A stretch of 64,000 nucleotides of DNA from Chryseobacterium sp. ON_d1 (GCF_006829085.1 NZ_BJTC01000001.1:566500-630499), one strand, 5' to 3'. Positions 25,265 to 34,550 are shown, numbered from the stretch's first letter. The notes: generated from the letters alone by a model not told the origin. Translations and numbers: made by a program.

Positions 25265-25747
25265 ATGAATGTAATCAACGAAGCAGGAATTCTTGCCATA
25301 TCTACCAGGCTGCACCGTCTCAGTGAACAATTGAGAAAAGATGGAGCACTCATCTACAAAGCATTCGGAATTGATTTTGAACTGAAGTGGTTTCCGGTGA
25401 TCTTTACCATTTATAAAAAGGAAATAGCAGGTGTAGTAGAAATTGCCAACGAGATCGGGTATACCCATCCGTCTACCATAACCCTGCTTAAGGAACTCGA
25501 AAAACTGGAGTTGATACAATGGGAAAAAGATCAGCAGGACGAAAGAAAAAGACTGTTTAAACTGACTCCAAAAGGGAATGAGCTTATTGAAAGAATGAAG
25601 CCGGTATGGGAGCTGATGTCCCAGGTTTTGGGAACTATTACAGACAATAAAAATAATCTGCTGGCCGCGATTGATGAGGCAGAAGAGAAAATTGCCAGCC
25701 AGTCTTTTTACCAGAGAGCATTACAGGTGAAGAACTCGAAAAAATAA
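25265..25747 (+). CDS. MarR-family transcriptional regulator
   Basis: A 160-residue winged-helix repressor. The helix-turn-helix covers about residues 55-85 (AGVVEIANEIGYTHPSTITLLKELEKL), with the wing near EKDQQDERKRLFKLTPKGNEL, which is the classic MarR D-x-R-D/E-x-R pattern. Helices at both ends form the dimer. It is cotranscribed with the GNAT gene two bases upstream. Its stop is one base away from the stop of the convergent gene at 25749, with no room for a terminator, so transcripts may overlap. Confidence 0.9.
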   Translation: MNVINEAGILAISTRLHRLSEQLRKDGALIYKAFGIDFELKWFPVIFTIYKKEIAGVVEIANEIGYTHPSTITLLKELEKLELIQWEKDQQDERKRLFKLTPKGNELIERMKPVWELMSQVLGTITDNKNNLLAAIDEAEEKIASQSFYQRALQVKNSKK

Positions 25748-25748
25748 T

Positions 25749-26378
25749 TTATACCATTATGATGTCAATCGGGTTTCTGACAGGCATGATACTTTTTAAA
25801 TATTCCTGATCTTCTGTAGTTAATTCATTTATCGCCAGTGCAATATCCTCCCATGCTTTTCCGTCTTGACGTGTAAGGGCAAATTCAATGGATTGAATTT
25901 TAGGCTTTTTATTAAGTCCTAATATTCTTAAATCTATTCTTTGTCCTTCTTTTATTTTACCTTCTGCAATTTGTCCTATTAAGAAAAAGTTTCTTCCGGT
26001 TAGTTGAAATACATTATTAAGCTTAAATTGAGCAACCGTTAAATGATGCCAGCTATATCCGCAATATCTGCATTGCTTTGCTTGTGGAGTACGGGCTAAT
26101 TTATTGCAATTTGGACAATAATTGAAAAAAACTTTTTCAGGAGTTTCTCTCATGATCCGTTTTACTGTATTTTGTTCAAAAGCTTCATATCCATTCTCCA
26201 ATAGCTTTATGATTTCAGGTTCAGTATTAATCCACCCTCGTTCAATCATTATATTCTTCAAATAAATACTATCAGAACTTTTGTAAGTATACATATGATG
26301 ATTCAATGCTAATGTTTCATTCTCTGTCATTAACCTTCTGAAATACCTAATGACATAATCTATAGTTTCCCTATCCAT
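25749..26378 (-). CDS. Zinc-ribbon protein with an EF-Tu domain 2-like C-terminus, function unknown
   Basis: A 209-residue soluble protein. Residues 1-80 are mostly helical and I do not recognise them. A zinc ribbon lies at 88-106 (CPNC and CRYC, Cys88, 91, 103 and 106). The C-terminal part, about residues 118-170, contains NNVFQLTGRNFFLIGQIAEG and KIKEGQRIDLRILG, which looks like domain 2 of translation elongation factor Tu (VF-x-I-x-GRG-x-V-x-T-GR-x-E-x-G-x-I-x-x-G-D). No GTPase domain is present. The match is by eye. The gene is convergent with the MarR gene with a single base between them. Function unknown. Confidence 0.7.
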   Translation of the reverse strand: MDRETIDYVIRYFRRLMTENETLALNHHMYTYKSSDSIYLKNIMIERGWINTEPEIIKLLENGYEAFEQNTVKRIMRETPEKVFFNYCPNCNKLARTPQAKQCRYCGYSWHHLTVAQFKLNNVFQLTGRNFFLIGQIAEGKIKEGQRIDLRILGLNKKPKIQSIEFALTRQDGKAWEDIALAINELTTEDQEYLKSIMPVRNPIDIIMV

Positions 26379-26573
26379 ATCTGACTGAACAAGATAAATA
26401 TTTAATTATTTATTTGGGGCTAATTTATGATTTATTTCTTTAAAATATATTTTCATATTTATTGATGAAGTTCTGAAATATTCCTCATAAGAAATTGAAT
26501 TTTTACTACTGACAAACTATTGTCACCAAAGTATTTTAACTTTACATCATAGTAAAACTAAAACTACGGGAAA

Positions 26574-27146
26574 ATGGATGAGAAAAAAACTTTTCATGTC
26601 AAAACAAGGGAGGACTGGCGTCAATGGCTGGAAGAAAACCATCATATAGAAAAGTCTGTATGGATCATCTGTAATACCAGAAAATCAAATTTACCTAGTG
26701 TTTCCTGGAGTGAACTGGTAGATGAAGCGCTTTGTTTTGGCTGGATTGACAGTACAAGGAAGACCATTGATGAAGGTTCTTTTATGCAGCTATTCAGCAG
26801 ACGTAAACCGAAAAGTACCTGGTCAAAAATCAATAAAGAGAAAGTTCAGAAACTGATAGAAAATAATCTGATGATGAAAGCTGGATTTGAAACCATCAGA
26901 ATGGCGAAAGAAAATGGCTCCTGGAATATTTTAGACAGTGTGGAAGACCTGGTAATTCCAGAAGATTTGAATGAAGCTTTTAAAATTCATGAAGGCTCTG
27001 AAGCCTATTTTCAAAGTTTGAGCAAGTCCATAAAAAAAATGCTGCTGCAATGGATTGTGGTCGCGAAAAGACCCGAAACCAGGAAAAAACGTATTGAGGA
27101 AGTAGCAATACAGGCGGCTCAGAATAAGAGACCCAAAAACTTTTAA
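26574..27146 (+). CDS. YdeI/OmpD-associated family protein
   Basis: A 190-residue protein with the layout of the YdeI family: the opening FHVKTREDWRQWLEENH, then KSVWIICNTRKSN, the conserved WSELVDEALCFGWIDSTRK block (about residues 44-62), then a KPKSTWSKINKEKVQKL segment and an arginine/lysine-rich helical C-terminus (RPETRKKRIEEVAIQAAQNK). Relatives are cytoplasmic; the family name refers to genetic linkage rather than a proven function, and antimicrobial-peptide or bacteriocin-protection roles have been proposed for some. It is a lone gene here, transcribed towards the TonB-dependent receptor gene. Confidence 0.82.
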   Translation: MDEKKTFHVKTREDWRQWLEENHHIEKSVWIICNTRKSNLPSVSWSELVDEALCFGWIDSTRKTIDEGSFMQLFSRRKPKSTWSKINKEKVQKLIENNLMMKAGFETIRMAKENGSWNILDSVEDLVIPEDLNEAFKIHEGSEAYFQSLSKSIKKMLLQWIVVAKRPETRKKRIEEVAIQAAQNKRPKNF

Positions 27147-27163
27147 GCTTCACATTGGAGGTT

Positions 27164-27204
27164 CGTATAAAAAAACAGGCTATTCCAAAAAGGAACAGCC
27201 TGTT
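27164..27204 (-). terminator. Terminator of the TonB-dependent receptor gene
   Basis: AACAGGCT (27174-27181) pairs with AGCCTGTT (27197-27204), with an inner TTCC/GGAA stem. On the minus strand it is followed by a T run (the A run at 27169-27175 on the plus strand), 31 bases past the receptor stop. Confidence 0.85.
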
Positions 27205-27234
27205 CAATTCATTCATTATCAAAATGATATTATA

Positions 27235-29844
27235 TTAGAATCTTAAAGTTGCTGCAACAGACCAGGTTCTTCCAAAACCAAGGAATCCTGTATTACCGTC
27301 TGCAACCCCCTGATACACTCTGCCAGCTTCCTGATACGTTTTTCCTGCATCCGGGCCATTAGCGATTTTATCGCCTGCAAAAATATTGGAGCTTAATTCA
27401 GAAATATAATATTTGTTGAATAAGTTGTATACGTTAGCTCTCAATGTTAAAGACTTTTTCGTATCCAATGTGAACTTGTAAGAAGCCCCTACATCAAATA
27501 AATGATAGCTCGGTAACTTTACAATTCCTTTTTCTCTTGCGGCTTCCGTAAGGAAATTGATCGGGTTGAACTGTGCATAAAGCTTGTCATAATATTCCCA
27601 GTTGGCATCAATACTGAAAGCTTTGGTAATATTATAATCAGCTCCGATGCTGGCTGTTGTCTGGGCTGCATCTCCAACCTTCAGGTCTTTAATATTGATC
27701 GTTCCGGTTGCTCCTGCAATTTCCTGGTTGTTCTGAACATCAAGAATATTAAAGTTGGCGTTTCCTTTGTACTTCCAGTTCCCCAATGATACCATTCCTC
27801 TCAATCTAAGATTAGTGAAAGGTCTTGCTTTTGCTTCCAGTTCAATTCCCTGGTGTAGCTGCCCAACGTTCAATGCATTATAGAAATAAGCATTTCCAAG
27901 GGTTAGCTGAGAGAATTTGGCAACATCTGCAGCCGTAGCATTGAATGTTCTTGAAATGAATCTGTCATCCCACTGTGTTCTGTAAGCGTTGATATTCACA
28001 TCCACATAACGGGATTTGAAACCGTAACCTAACTCTACAGAGAAGATTCTTTCATTCTTCGCATCATTGTAGATGTTCTGGTTTGAAGGAAATAATGCGT
28101 TGAATAACGGCTGTCTTGAGATAACCCCTGTATTGAAAAATACATTGTGGTGATCGTCAATATTATAATTGGCACCTCCTTTTACAATATAACCCGTTTT
28201 GTGATACCATTTTGTTTCCTGGTTTCCAGGTGTGTACAGCATATAATCTCTTCTCTTGTAATATTGCTCGGAAACAGATCCCTGAACAGATGCACTTAGC
28301 TTTTCAGAGCTGTATTCAACCATTCCGTAAATACCTGCCCATTTTACCAGACCTTCGTTGTGGATAGATACTTTCTGAGCATCTTTAAGTTTGGTAAGCG
28401 GTTCCGGTTTTACAGTTTGATTGATGTAATATCCTTTTGGGGCATTGGCTGTACTTGGAACGAATAATGCATCAGATCCTAACATGTCAGTCACAATGTC
28501 ATACAATGCACCTTTGTACGTTTTAAGGTCAATCCCTCCGTTGAAAGTCCAGTTGTTTTTTTTGTAATTAAGGTCAGCAATCACTCCATACCAGTCATGA
28601 GCATTGATACTCTGCTTTCTTACGATACCGCTGGTTCCGTTAAGAGTAGAAACATACTGTCCGTTGTAGTCACCAGGAGAACCTGCAGGTGCCGTAAAGG
28701 TAGATTTCTGGAAAGTATTTCCATTATAATCTGTTACCATTCCGCCTCTGTTGTAACGGTAAATCATATCCCAGTTGATCGTACCGTCTCCGCCTGCACC
28801 ATAATTCATGAAGTTCATAGTTTGTCCTGCAGCGTTTTTGATAGAACCGTTAAGTCCTGTACCTCCACCACCACGTCCCCATGAACCGTAAACAACTGTA
28901 GATAACTTAAGGTTATCATTCATCGTCCAGTCCCAGTTCAGGGATGCGATAGGCTTATGGTAGAAGTTAGGAGCTAGGTTGAATTGAGAACCGTTTAACA
29001 TTCCTGTTTGCGGGTTGTATCTTCTTCCATAGGTTTCAAACTGCTGCAGTGTTGCTACGTTCGCTCCGGTGGCAGAAGATCTTCTTGTGTCGTGTACCTG
29101 TGGTGCCCCGGTTGCGATTAAATTGAAAGCATGTTTTTCATTAGGCTTAAATCCTGTTGAGAAAAACCATGAGTAACCTTCTCCTTTCGTTCCATTGATG
29201 TATCCGTCACCTTGCCAACGGGAAAGCAATACGGTTGTTCCCCATTTGTTTTTTAATCCTGAAGAGTACATTGCAGAAATTCTGGAGTAGTTATCATTAC
29301 CTACTTCTCCTTTGATCATTGCTTTTTGCTCAGCATCGGTAGCTTTGGTGACAATATTGATGGTTCCTCCTACAGATGGAACAACAAATTTAGAAGCTCC
29401 CAAACCTCTCTGGATCTGAATATTGCTGGCAATATCCGCTAATCCCGTCCAGTTGGACCAGTACACGGTACCTCCCTGCATGTCATTCACCGGCTGCCCG
29501 TTGATGATTACTGCAATGTTGGCACCATCAAAACCTCTCATGTTGATTCTGCTGTCTCCAAATCCTCCACCTACTTTAGTGACGTAAACGGATGGAGTAG
29601 ACTTCATAATCTCAGGGAATTCTCTGTTTCCCAGTTTCTCCTGAATTTCTGCTGCCTTGATGTTGGAAACTGCAACAGGAGTTTTTCTCTCTTTGGCTGT
29701 TTGGGAAAGGTTTCTACCCACCAACATCACCTCATCAATAGATTTGGATTTTTCTAATGAATCCTTCGTACTCTGCCCGTAATACAAGGCCGCCGTAGGT
29801 AATACAAGCGCTATAATTAGACGCTTTTTAAAAATAATGCTCAT
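27235..29844 (-). CDS. TonB-dependent outer-membrane receptor
   Basis: An 869-residue outer-membrane gated channel. The signal peptide is about residues 1-24 (MSIIFKKRLIIALVLPTAAL, then YYGQS). A TonB-box-like SIDEVMLVGRN (about 35-45) leads into the plug domain (about 55-170), with INMRGFDGANIAVIINGQPV and GASKFVVPSVGGTINIVTK. The 22-strand barrel fills the rest and ends in the aromatic SVAATLRF. It has no N-terminal carboxypeptidase-regulatory-like domain, no SusD partner and no sigma/FecR genes nearby, so it resembles a siderophore or iron-chelate receptor more than a glycan receptor. The substrate is not readable. The divergent gene at 30217 is an iron-permease-family protein, a weak hint to iron. 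Confidence 0.92.
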   Translation of the reverse strand: MSIIFKKRLIIALVLPTAALYYGQSTKDSLEKSKSIDEVMLVGRNLSQTAKERKTPVAVSNIKAAEIQEKLGNREFPEIMKSTPSVYVTKVGGGFGDSRINMRGFDGANIAVIINGQPVNDMQGGTVYWSNWTGLADIASNIQIQRGLGASKFVVPSVGGTINIVTKATDAEQKAMIKGEVGNDNYSRISAMYSSGLKNKWGTTVLLSRWQGDGYINGTKGEGYSWFFSTGFKPNEKHAFNLIATGAPQVHDTRRSSATGANVATLQQFETYGRRYNPQTGMLNGSQFNLAPNFYHKPIASLNWDWTMNDNLKLSTVVYGSWGRGGGGTGLNGSIKNAAGQTMNFMNYGAGGDGTINWDMIYRYNRGGMVTDYNGNTFQKSTFTAPAGSPGDYNGQYVSTLNGTSGIVRKQSINAHDWYGVIADLNYKKNNWTFNGGIDLKTYKGALYDIVTDMLGSDALFVPSTANAPKGYYINQTVKPEPLTKLKDAQKVSIHNEGLVKWAGIYGMVEYSSEKLSASVQGSVSEQYYKRRDYMLYTPGNQETKWYHKTGYIVKGGANYNIDDHHNVFFNTGVISRQPLFNALFPSNQNIYNDAKNERIFSVELGYGFKSRYVDVNINAYRTQWDDRFISRTFNATAADVAKFSQLTLGNAYFYNALNVGQLHQGIELEAKARPFTNLRLRGMVSLGNWKYKGNANFNILDVQNNQEIAGATGTINIKDLKVGDAAQTTASIGADYNITKAFSIDANWEYYDKLYAQFNPINFLTEAAREKGIVKLPSYHLFDVGASYKFTLDTKKSLTLRANVYNLFNKYYISELSSNIFAGDKIANGPDAGKTYQEAGRVYQGVADGNTGFLGFGRTWSVAATLRF

Positions 29845-30216
29845 GAAATAAACTAGCGTGTTTGATTTTAAGGCTGCAAAGATGAATAATTATTTTTTAA
29901 TTAAGTATTAAATCTTAACGAAGTGATTTTATTCAGTTTTTGAATCATGCTTTATGACTCACTTTTTTATATATGTTAATTATTTTACATCTTTAGTTTA
30001 CAATTTGTTATACAAGAAAGTGGTGGGAAAAGCGGTTTTTTTTAACGGATAAAAATAATTATGCGGTTCTCCACATTTTTAAATAAAACCCAATATTATT
30101 GTAGAATATATTATAATAATAGCTAAGTAATAAAAGCCATAGATGACTTGAATCATAATTCTTATACTGCTGTTTCGATAACTTGTATCATCATTTTATT
30201 CAAAATCGTATTATTT
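29845..30216. other. A+T-rich divergent intergenic region
   Basis: About 370 bases between the TonB-dependent receptor gene (-) and the iron-permease-family gene (+). Mostly A/T runs. An open frame begins at a TTG at 30148 in phase with the downstream gene but lacks coding character. I see no convincing promoter consensus, Fur-like box or RNA gene by eye. Confidence 0.5.
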
Positions 30217-30615
30217 ATGAAAAAAAATTTTTTTGAAAGATTTTCAGATCGTGTCGTTTGTATTACAGGAAGTCCCGGTGCTTTTATTACGGCAAGTGTA
30301 CTGGTTATTGTATGGGCTGTTTGCGGACCTCTTTTCAGTTATTCTGAAACCTGGCAGCTTGTTATCAATACAGGGACCACAATTGTAACTTTCCTGATGG
30401 TATTTCTGATTCAAAAAACCCAGAACAAAGATTCCAAAGCTATTCAGATAAAGCTTAATGAACTGATAGCATCCTATGAAAAAGCCAGCAACCGGCTGGT
30501 TGATATTGAAGATCTGACGGAAGAGGAACTTGACCGGCTTCACAAATATTATGAAAAGCTGGGGCAGCTGTCCAAAGAACAACAATATCCGAAGGATTCT
30601 GAAAAAGAACAATAG
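30217..30615 (+). CDS. Low-affinity iron permease family membrane protein
   Basis: A 132-residue inner-membrane protein with the pattern of the low-affinity iron permease (Fet4-like) family: MKKNFFERFSDRVVCITGS at the N-terminus, one helix at about 22-42, a conserved SETWQLVINTGTTIVTFLMV segment forming the second helix (about 48-70), and the IQKTQNKDSKAIQIKLNELI block before a charged C-terminal tail. In the family the Q-x-x-Q-x-x-D-x-x-A/AIQ-KL-x-EL pattern is highly conserved. Bacterial members are only assumed to handle iron. The start at the ATG 30217 restores the typical N-terminus; the frame continues upstream to a TTG. It opens the island of stress-type genes. Confidence 0.82.
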   Translation: MKKNFFERFSDRVVCITGSPGAFITASVLVIVWAVCGPLFSYSETWQLVINTGTTIVTFLMVFLIQKTQNKDSKAIQIKLNELIASYEKASNRLVDIEDLTEEELDRLHKYYEKLGQLSKEQQYPKDSEKEQ

Positions 30616-30647
30616 CCGGGAAAGTCCTGATATATAAAATACAATCA

Positions 30648-31217
30648 ATGATTTTAAAACCTTCACAAATTGCTCACGCTGATTCATTATCAGTGAAATC
30701 ATTAGTGCATTTCGTCATAGAACTTGAAAAGCTCTTTAAGCGTATAGGAGAGTACCTGCTTTCGGGAAATGAAACCGTTTCGACAGCCGAAAGTGTTACT
30801 GCTGGCTTCCTGCAGTTTTCGTTTTCCCAGATGAAGGATGCCTCTCAATTTTTTAAAGGCGGCATGACAGCTTATACTTTAGAAGAAAAAGTAAATCTTC
30901 TTGATGTAGATGCTCTGGAAGCCAGACAATATAACTCTGTATCTCCTCATATTGCTGAAACAATGGCGTTGCAGGTAGGTAAACTCTATAAAACAGACTG
31001 GTCTATCGGAGTAACGGGATATGCTACTCCCGTGGAAGAATCACAAGGAAAGCTTTTTGCTTACTTCTCCATTGCTTACAAAGGAAAAGTTGTTCTTTCT
31101 GAAAAATTAGATCTGCATTCCAGAACAAAGTCTGTTAATGCTCAACTTTATTACAGTGAATTCATTCTGGGATGCTTTAAGCTGGAACTAGATAAGCACC
31201 GGAAAAACAAAGAATAA
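30648..31217 (+). CDS. CinA C-terminal-domain family protein (nicotinamide-nucleotide amidohydrolase-like)
   Basis: A 189-residue protein consisting of a CinA C-terminal domain (PncC-like) with an N-terminal extension of about 35 residues. The conserved helix ETVSTAESVTAGFLQFSFSQ (about 45-64; the family TAES-x-T-x-G motif), the FFKGGMTAYTLEEKVNLL block and the GVTGYATPV loop are all visible. Stand-alone PncC enzymes hydrolyse NMN to nicotinate mononucleotide. In this branch the S-x-G motif keeps its Ser/Thr residues, but activity is not certain. It lies 32 bases after the iron-permease gene and 31 before an SDR gene, suggesting one operon. Confidence 0.8.
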   Translation: MILKPSQIAHADSLSVKSLVHFVIELEKLFKRIGEYLLSGNETVSTAESVTAGFLQFSFSQMKDASQFFKGGMTAYTLEEKVNLLDVDALEARQYNSVSPHIAETMALQVGKLYKTDWSIGVTGYATPVEESQGKLFAYFSIAYKGKVVLSEKLDLHSRTKSVNAQLYYSEFILGCFKLELDKHRKNKE

Positions 31218-31248
31218 ACTTATTTCAATAATCACTATAATCACACCT

Positions 31249-32001
31249 ATGAAAGATTTACAATTGAAAAATAAATCTGTCCTCATTACAGGAGCAGACA
31301 GCGGAATTGGTAAAGCCATAGCTCTTTTGTTTGCGAAAGAAGGAGCTGATATTGCATTTATACACTATCATGACGCCAAAGATGCTCAAAAAACAAGTCA
31401 GGAAATTGAAAAACTGGGTCACAAAGTTCTTTCATTTGAAGGAGACATTAATGACAGTTCATTCTGCAAGACTGTTGTTAATGAGGTCGTTTCAAAATTC
31501 GGTGGAATAGATATCCTGATTAATAATGCCGGGACACAGGTTCCGTGCAATGCTATAGAGGATCTCAAAGAAAAAGATATCCGTAAGACTTTTGATTCAA
31601 ACATTATTGGAATGATCCTGCTGACAAAATTTGTATTTCCCCATTTAAAAAAGGACGGTATCATTATTAATACAACCTCTGCCACCGCTTATATGGGGCA
31701 TGAAGAACTACTGGATTACTCCGCAACCAAAGGAGCCATTGTTTCGTTCACACGCTCACTAGCACTTCAGGCTAAACCGAAAGGAATACGCGTGAATGCC
31801 GTAGCGCCCGGACCTGTAGCCACACCGCTTACGGAAAATACATTCGGAGAAGAGGATGAGGATCAGGATAAACCGCCTTTAGAACGTAATGCCTCTACTG
31901 AAGAAGTGGCAGCAAGTTTTTTATTTCTTGCTACAGAGGCTTCCACACAGTTTACCGGGCAGATTCTTCACCCGAATGGCGGCTTAATGGTTAACGGTTA
32001 A
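31249..32001 (+). CDS. Short-chain dehydrogenase/reductase (SDR)
   Basis: A 250-residue classical SDR. The Rossmann loop is TGADSGIGKAIAL (about 14-26), NNAGTQ is the stabilising motif near 92, and the catalytic Ser/Tyr/Lys is visible as S143 region, then Y-S-A-T-K in LLDYSATKGAIV (about residues 155-163). The C-terminal VNAVAPGPVATPLTENTFGEEDEDQ loop and FTGQILHPNGGLMVNG end are typical. It resembles glucose-1-dehydrogenase-type and stress-induced YhxC/YghA-type SDRs, in line with its neighbours. The substrate is not known. The next gene, the amylase, starts ten bases later. Confidence 0.88.
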   Translation: MKDLQLKNKSVLITGADSGIGKAIALLFAKEGADIAFIHYHDAKDAQKTSQEIEKLGHKVLSFEGDINDSSFCKTVVNEVVSKFGGIDILINNAGTQVPCNAIEDLKEKDIRKTFDSNIIGMILLTKFVFPHLKKDGIIINTTSATAYMGHEELLDYSATKGAIVSFTRSLALQAKPKGIRVNAVAPGPVATPLTENTFGEEDEDQDKPPLERNASTEEVAASFLFLATEASTQFTGQILHPNGGLMVNG

Positions 32002-32010
32002 TCATAATAT

Positions 32011-33488
32011 ATGAACGGGGTTATGATTCAGTTTTTCCATTGGTACCATCCGGGAAACCTTTGGAATGAGTTTGCTGAAAAAGCAGAATATTTAAAAGAT
32101 CTGGGGTTTACTGCTGTCTGGTTTCCTCCTGCCAATAAATGCAGTCTCAATATGGAAGGACGTGGCTATGATGTCTATGATCTTTATGATCTGGGAGAAT
32201 TTGATCAGAAAGGAAGCATACAACCCGGTACGGGACGAAAGCTGAATATTTAATGGCTATAGAGAAAGCGCATGAGGTGGGAATGTCTGTGTACGCAGAT
32301 ATTGTTTTAAACCATAGGATGGGAGGAGATGAAGAAGAAAAGATGGTGGTGCATCAGCTGAATGAAGAAAACCGTAATGAAAGAATCTCAGAAAATATGG
32401 AGGTTTCGGCCTATACGAAATTTACTTTTCCGGGAAGAAAAGGAGTGTATTCGGACTTTATATGGGATTATCACTGTTTCAGCGGTATTGATTATGTGAT
32501 CAGAGAAGGAGAGGAGCTGAAAGGTGTTTTTAAAATCCATAATGAATATGGTGAGGAGTGGACAGATGCCGTAAGTCATCAGTTTGGTAATTATGATTAT
32601 CTGATGGGTGCTGATATAGAATACCGTAATCCTTATGTTGTGGAGGAAATGAAAAACTGGATCAGATGGTATATGGATACAACAAAGGTTGACGGGATAC
32701 GGCTGGATGCTTTAAAACACATTTCTTCAGACTTCCTGAAAGAATGGACTCAATACATAAAGACAGAAATTAACCCTGAATGCTATATTCTGGGAGAATT
32801 CTGGAAAGACGAAGCCGAAAAAATTGAATATTTCTCTGATCAAATGACTGATCTCATTTCCTGTTTTGATGCGCCGCTGCATTATAATTTCTTCAGAGCC
32901 TCAGACGAAGGTAAAAATTATGATCTGAGTGGAATATTAAAAGGAAGCTTTCTGGAAAAGAAGCCCGTTTTCTCTGTTTCCTTTGTGGAAAATCATGATA
33001 CGCAGCAGCTTCAGGCTCTTGAGTCTGCGGTGAAAGACTGGTTCAAGCCCTTGGCTTATGCTATTATTCTCCTTACTGACGAGGCTTACCCCTGTGTATT
33101 TTATCCTGACCTTTTTGGCGCAGAATATATTGATATAAAAGAAGATCAGGAAGTACATATCATCATGCCGAAAGTAGAGGAACTTCCCGGTCTCCTTGAA
33201 GCAAGAAAGCTTTTTGCATACGGTAAGCAGATTGATTATTTTGATCATCCCAATTGCGTAGCTTTTGTACGAACTGGAGATGAAGAACATTCGGGATGCG
33301 TTGTGATCATGTCTAACAGTGAAGAGGGGTATAAAGAAATAGAACTGGGAAAAGAACAGGCAGATTCAGTCTATATTGATTTCTTAAAGAACCGTCACGA
33401 AGAAATTGCGGCTGATCAGAGTGGAAAAGCTGTATTTCGGGTAAATTCCGGTTCGGTAAGTGTATGGGTGGAAAAACAAACACCGTAA
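32011..33488 (+). pseudogene. Alpha-amylase (GH13) broken by a single frameshift
   Basis: Two overlapping frames together encode one cytoplasmic alpha-amylase of about 492 residues. The first (32011-32253) starts MNGVMIQFFHWYHPGN and reads through GEFDQKGSI, then shifts out of frame to a stop. The second (from about 32226, formally open from 32253) gives RYGTKAEYLMAIEKAHEVG, the exact continuation seen in this family. The break is at about 32221-32225, where five bases stand in place of six, so one base is missing. Downstream the catalytic Asp (GIRLDALKHIS), Glu (ILGEFWKDE) and Asp (FVENHDTQQ) are intact and there is no signal peptide. Either a true mutation or an assembly error. Confidence 0.85.
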
Positions 33489-33635
33489 TGGTTTACGAAT
33501 TTGCAGGTTTCTATCCTCTGCATATATCTTCCAATAGTATCTCCGGAAGTTTTAGGTACCACATCTTAATATTTCAGGCAAAAATGGTCTTATAGTTGCA
33601 GATTTATCACCAATCAATCACTAAAATATTATATT

Positions 33636-34208
33636 ATGGAAACTAAAACGGCAACCAAAAAAGCTCCTGCCAAAAAAACGACAACAGCGAAGACATCAAC
33701 TAAAACTCCGGCTAAAAAAAATGCAGCCAAAGGTTTGGAGGATCTTTTTGAAGATTCCCTGAAAGACATCTATTGGGCTGAAAAAGCACTACTGAAAGCA
33801 TTACCTGTAATGATGAAAAATGCAACCGATGAAAAACTTAAAAAAGGCATCGATAAGCATATCAGTGAAACGGAAGGTCATGTTGAACGATTGGAAGAGT
33901 GTTTTAAAGCATTAGGTAAAAAAGCTCAGGCAAAGAAATGTGATGCCATGCAGGGGTTGCTTGATGAAGGAAAAAGCATTATGGAAGAGACGGAACCCGG
34001 AGCAGTAAGAGACGCTGGGATCATTGCAGCAGCACAAAAAGTTGAACATTACGAAATTGCAACCTATGGTACATTGGCAGCATTTGCCAAAGTATTGAAA
34101 GAAGAAGAATGTCTTAAAAACCTTTTAAGTACACTGGAAGAAGAGAAAAAATGCGATGAACTGCTAACAAAAGTTGCTGATACCAATCTTAACAGCAAAG
34201 CAATATAA
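33636..34208 (+). CDS. Ferritin-like DUF892 (YciE/YciF) stress protein with a lysine/alanine-rich N-terminus
   Basis: A 190-residue protein. The first 30 or so residues are a histone-H1-like basic repeat (KKAPAKKTTTAKTSTKTPAKK) that could bind DNA. From about residue 32 the DUF892 ferritin-like four-helix bundle begins: LEDLFEDSLKDIYWAEKALLKALPVM, with ISETEGHVERLEECFKALGKK and AQKVEHYEIATYGTLAAFAK carrying the Glu/His residues expected of a di-iron site (E-x-x-H pairs). E. coli YciE/YciF are stress-induced. The association of this fold with a DNA-binding tail suggests a Dps-like protective role. It has its own terminator. Confidence 0.88.
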   Translation: METKTATKKAPAKKTTTAKTSTKTPAKKNAAKGLEDLFEDSLKDIYWAEKALLKALPVMMKNATDEKLKKGIDKHISETEGHVERLEECFKALGKKAQAKKCDAMQGLLDEGKSIMEETEPGAVRDAGIIAAAQKVEHYEIATYGTLAAFAKVLKEEECLKNLLSTLEEEKKCDELLTKVADTNLNSKAI

Positions 34209-34225
34209 AAGTACTCATTGATTAT

Positions 34226-34264
34226 AGGAAAGGAAACTGATATTTTGGTTTCCTTTTCTATTTT
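34226..34264 (+). terminator. Intrinsic terminator after the DUF892 gene
   Basis: AGGAAAGGAAAC (34226-34237) pairs with GTTTCCTTTTCT (34248-34259) with one G-T wobble over a 10-nt loop, followed by ATTTTATT. It starts 18 bases after the stop. Confidence 0.82.
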
Positions 34265-34379
34265 ATTGAGGTTCTTTAAACTTTTATAACCATTATTTTG
34301 ATCATAAAGGTACAAAAGTTTTAAACACTTAAATTTTCAGAACCCAAACTTATGCGTAATAAATACCCTAAGTTTTGTA

Positions 34380-34502
34380 AAAATCTTTGATTTTCATCTT
34401 ATGTGAACTTTTCTGCGGTATCATTTTAGGCTTATTTAAGTGAACTCATGTGTTTTAAAATGAAACCTTTTGTGGCTTTTGTGGTTGGTAAAGTTTAAAC
34501 AA
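34380..34502. repeat. Dispersed non-coding repeat, copy A
   Basis: Matches 59994-60107 along its length: the first 37 bases differ at one position (AAAATCTTTGATTTTCAT then ATGTGAACTTTTCTGC), and later blocks GTGTTTTAAAAT, TTTTGTG-CTTT and AGTTTAAACAA are kept. It lies in the gap before alkB. It has no open frame. The start carries the same small hairpin as the element at 6692. Confidence 0.8.
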
Positions 34503-34550
34503 CTTTATCATTTCAATAATTTATTCAGAAAAGATAAATAATAGTTTTGG

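Noticed and set aside
32253..33488. Independent gene starting at the second alpha-amylase frame
   Set aside because: It lacks the first strands of the (beta/alpha)8 barrel, which are encoded in the adjoining frame; better read as one broken gene.
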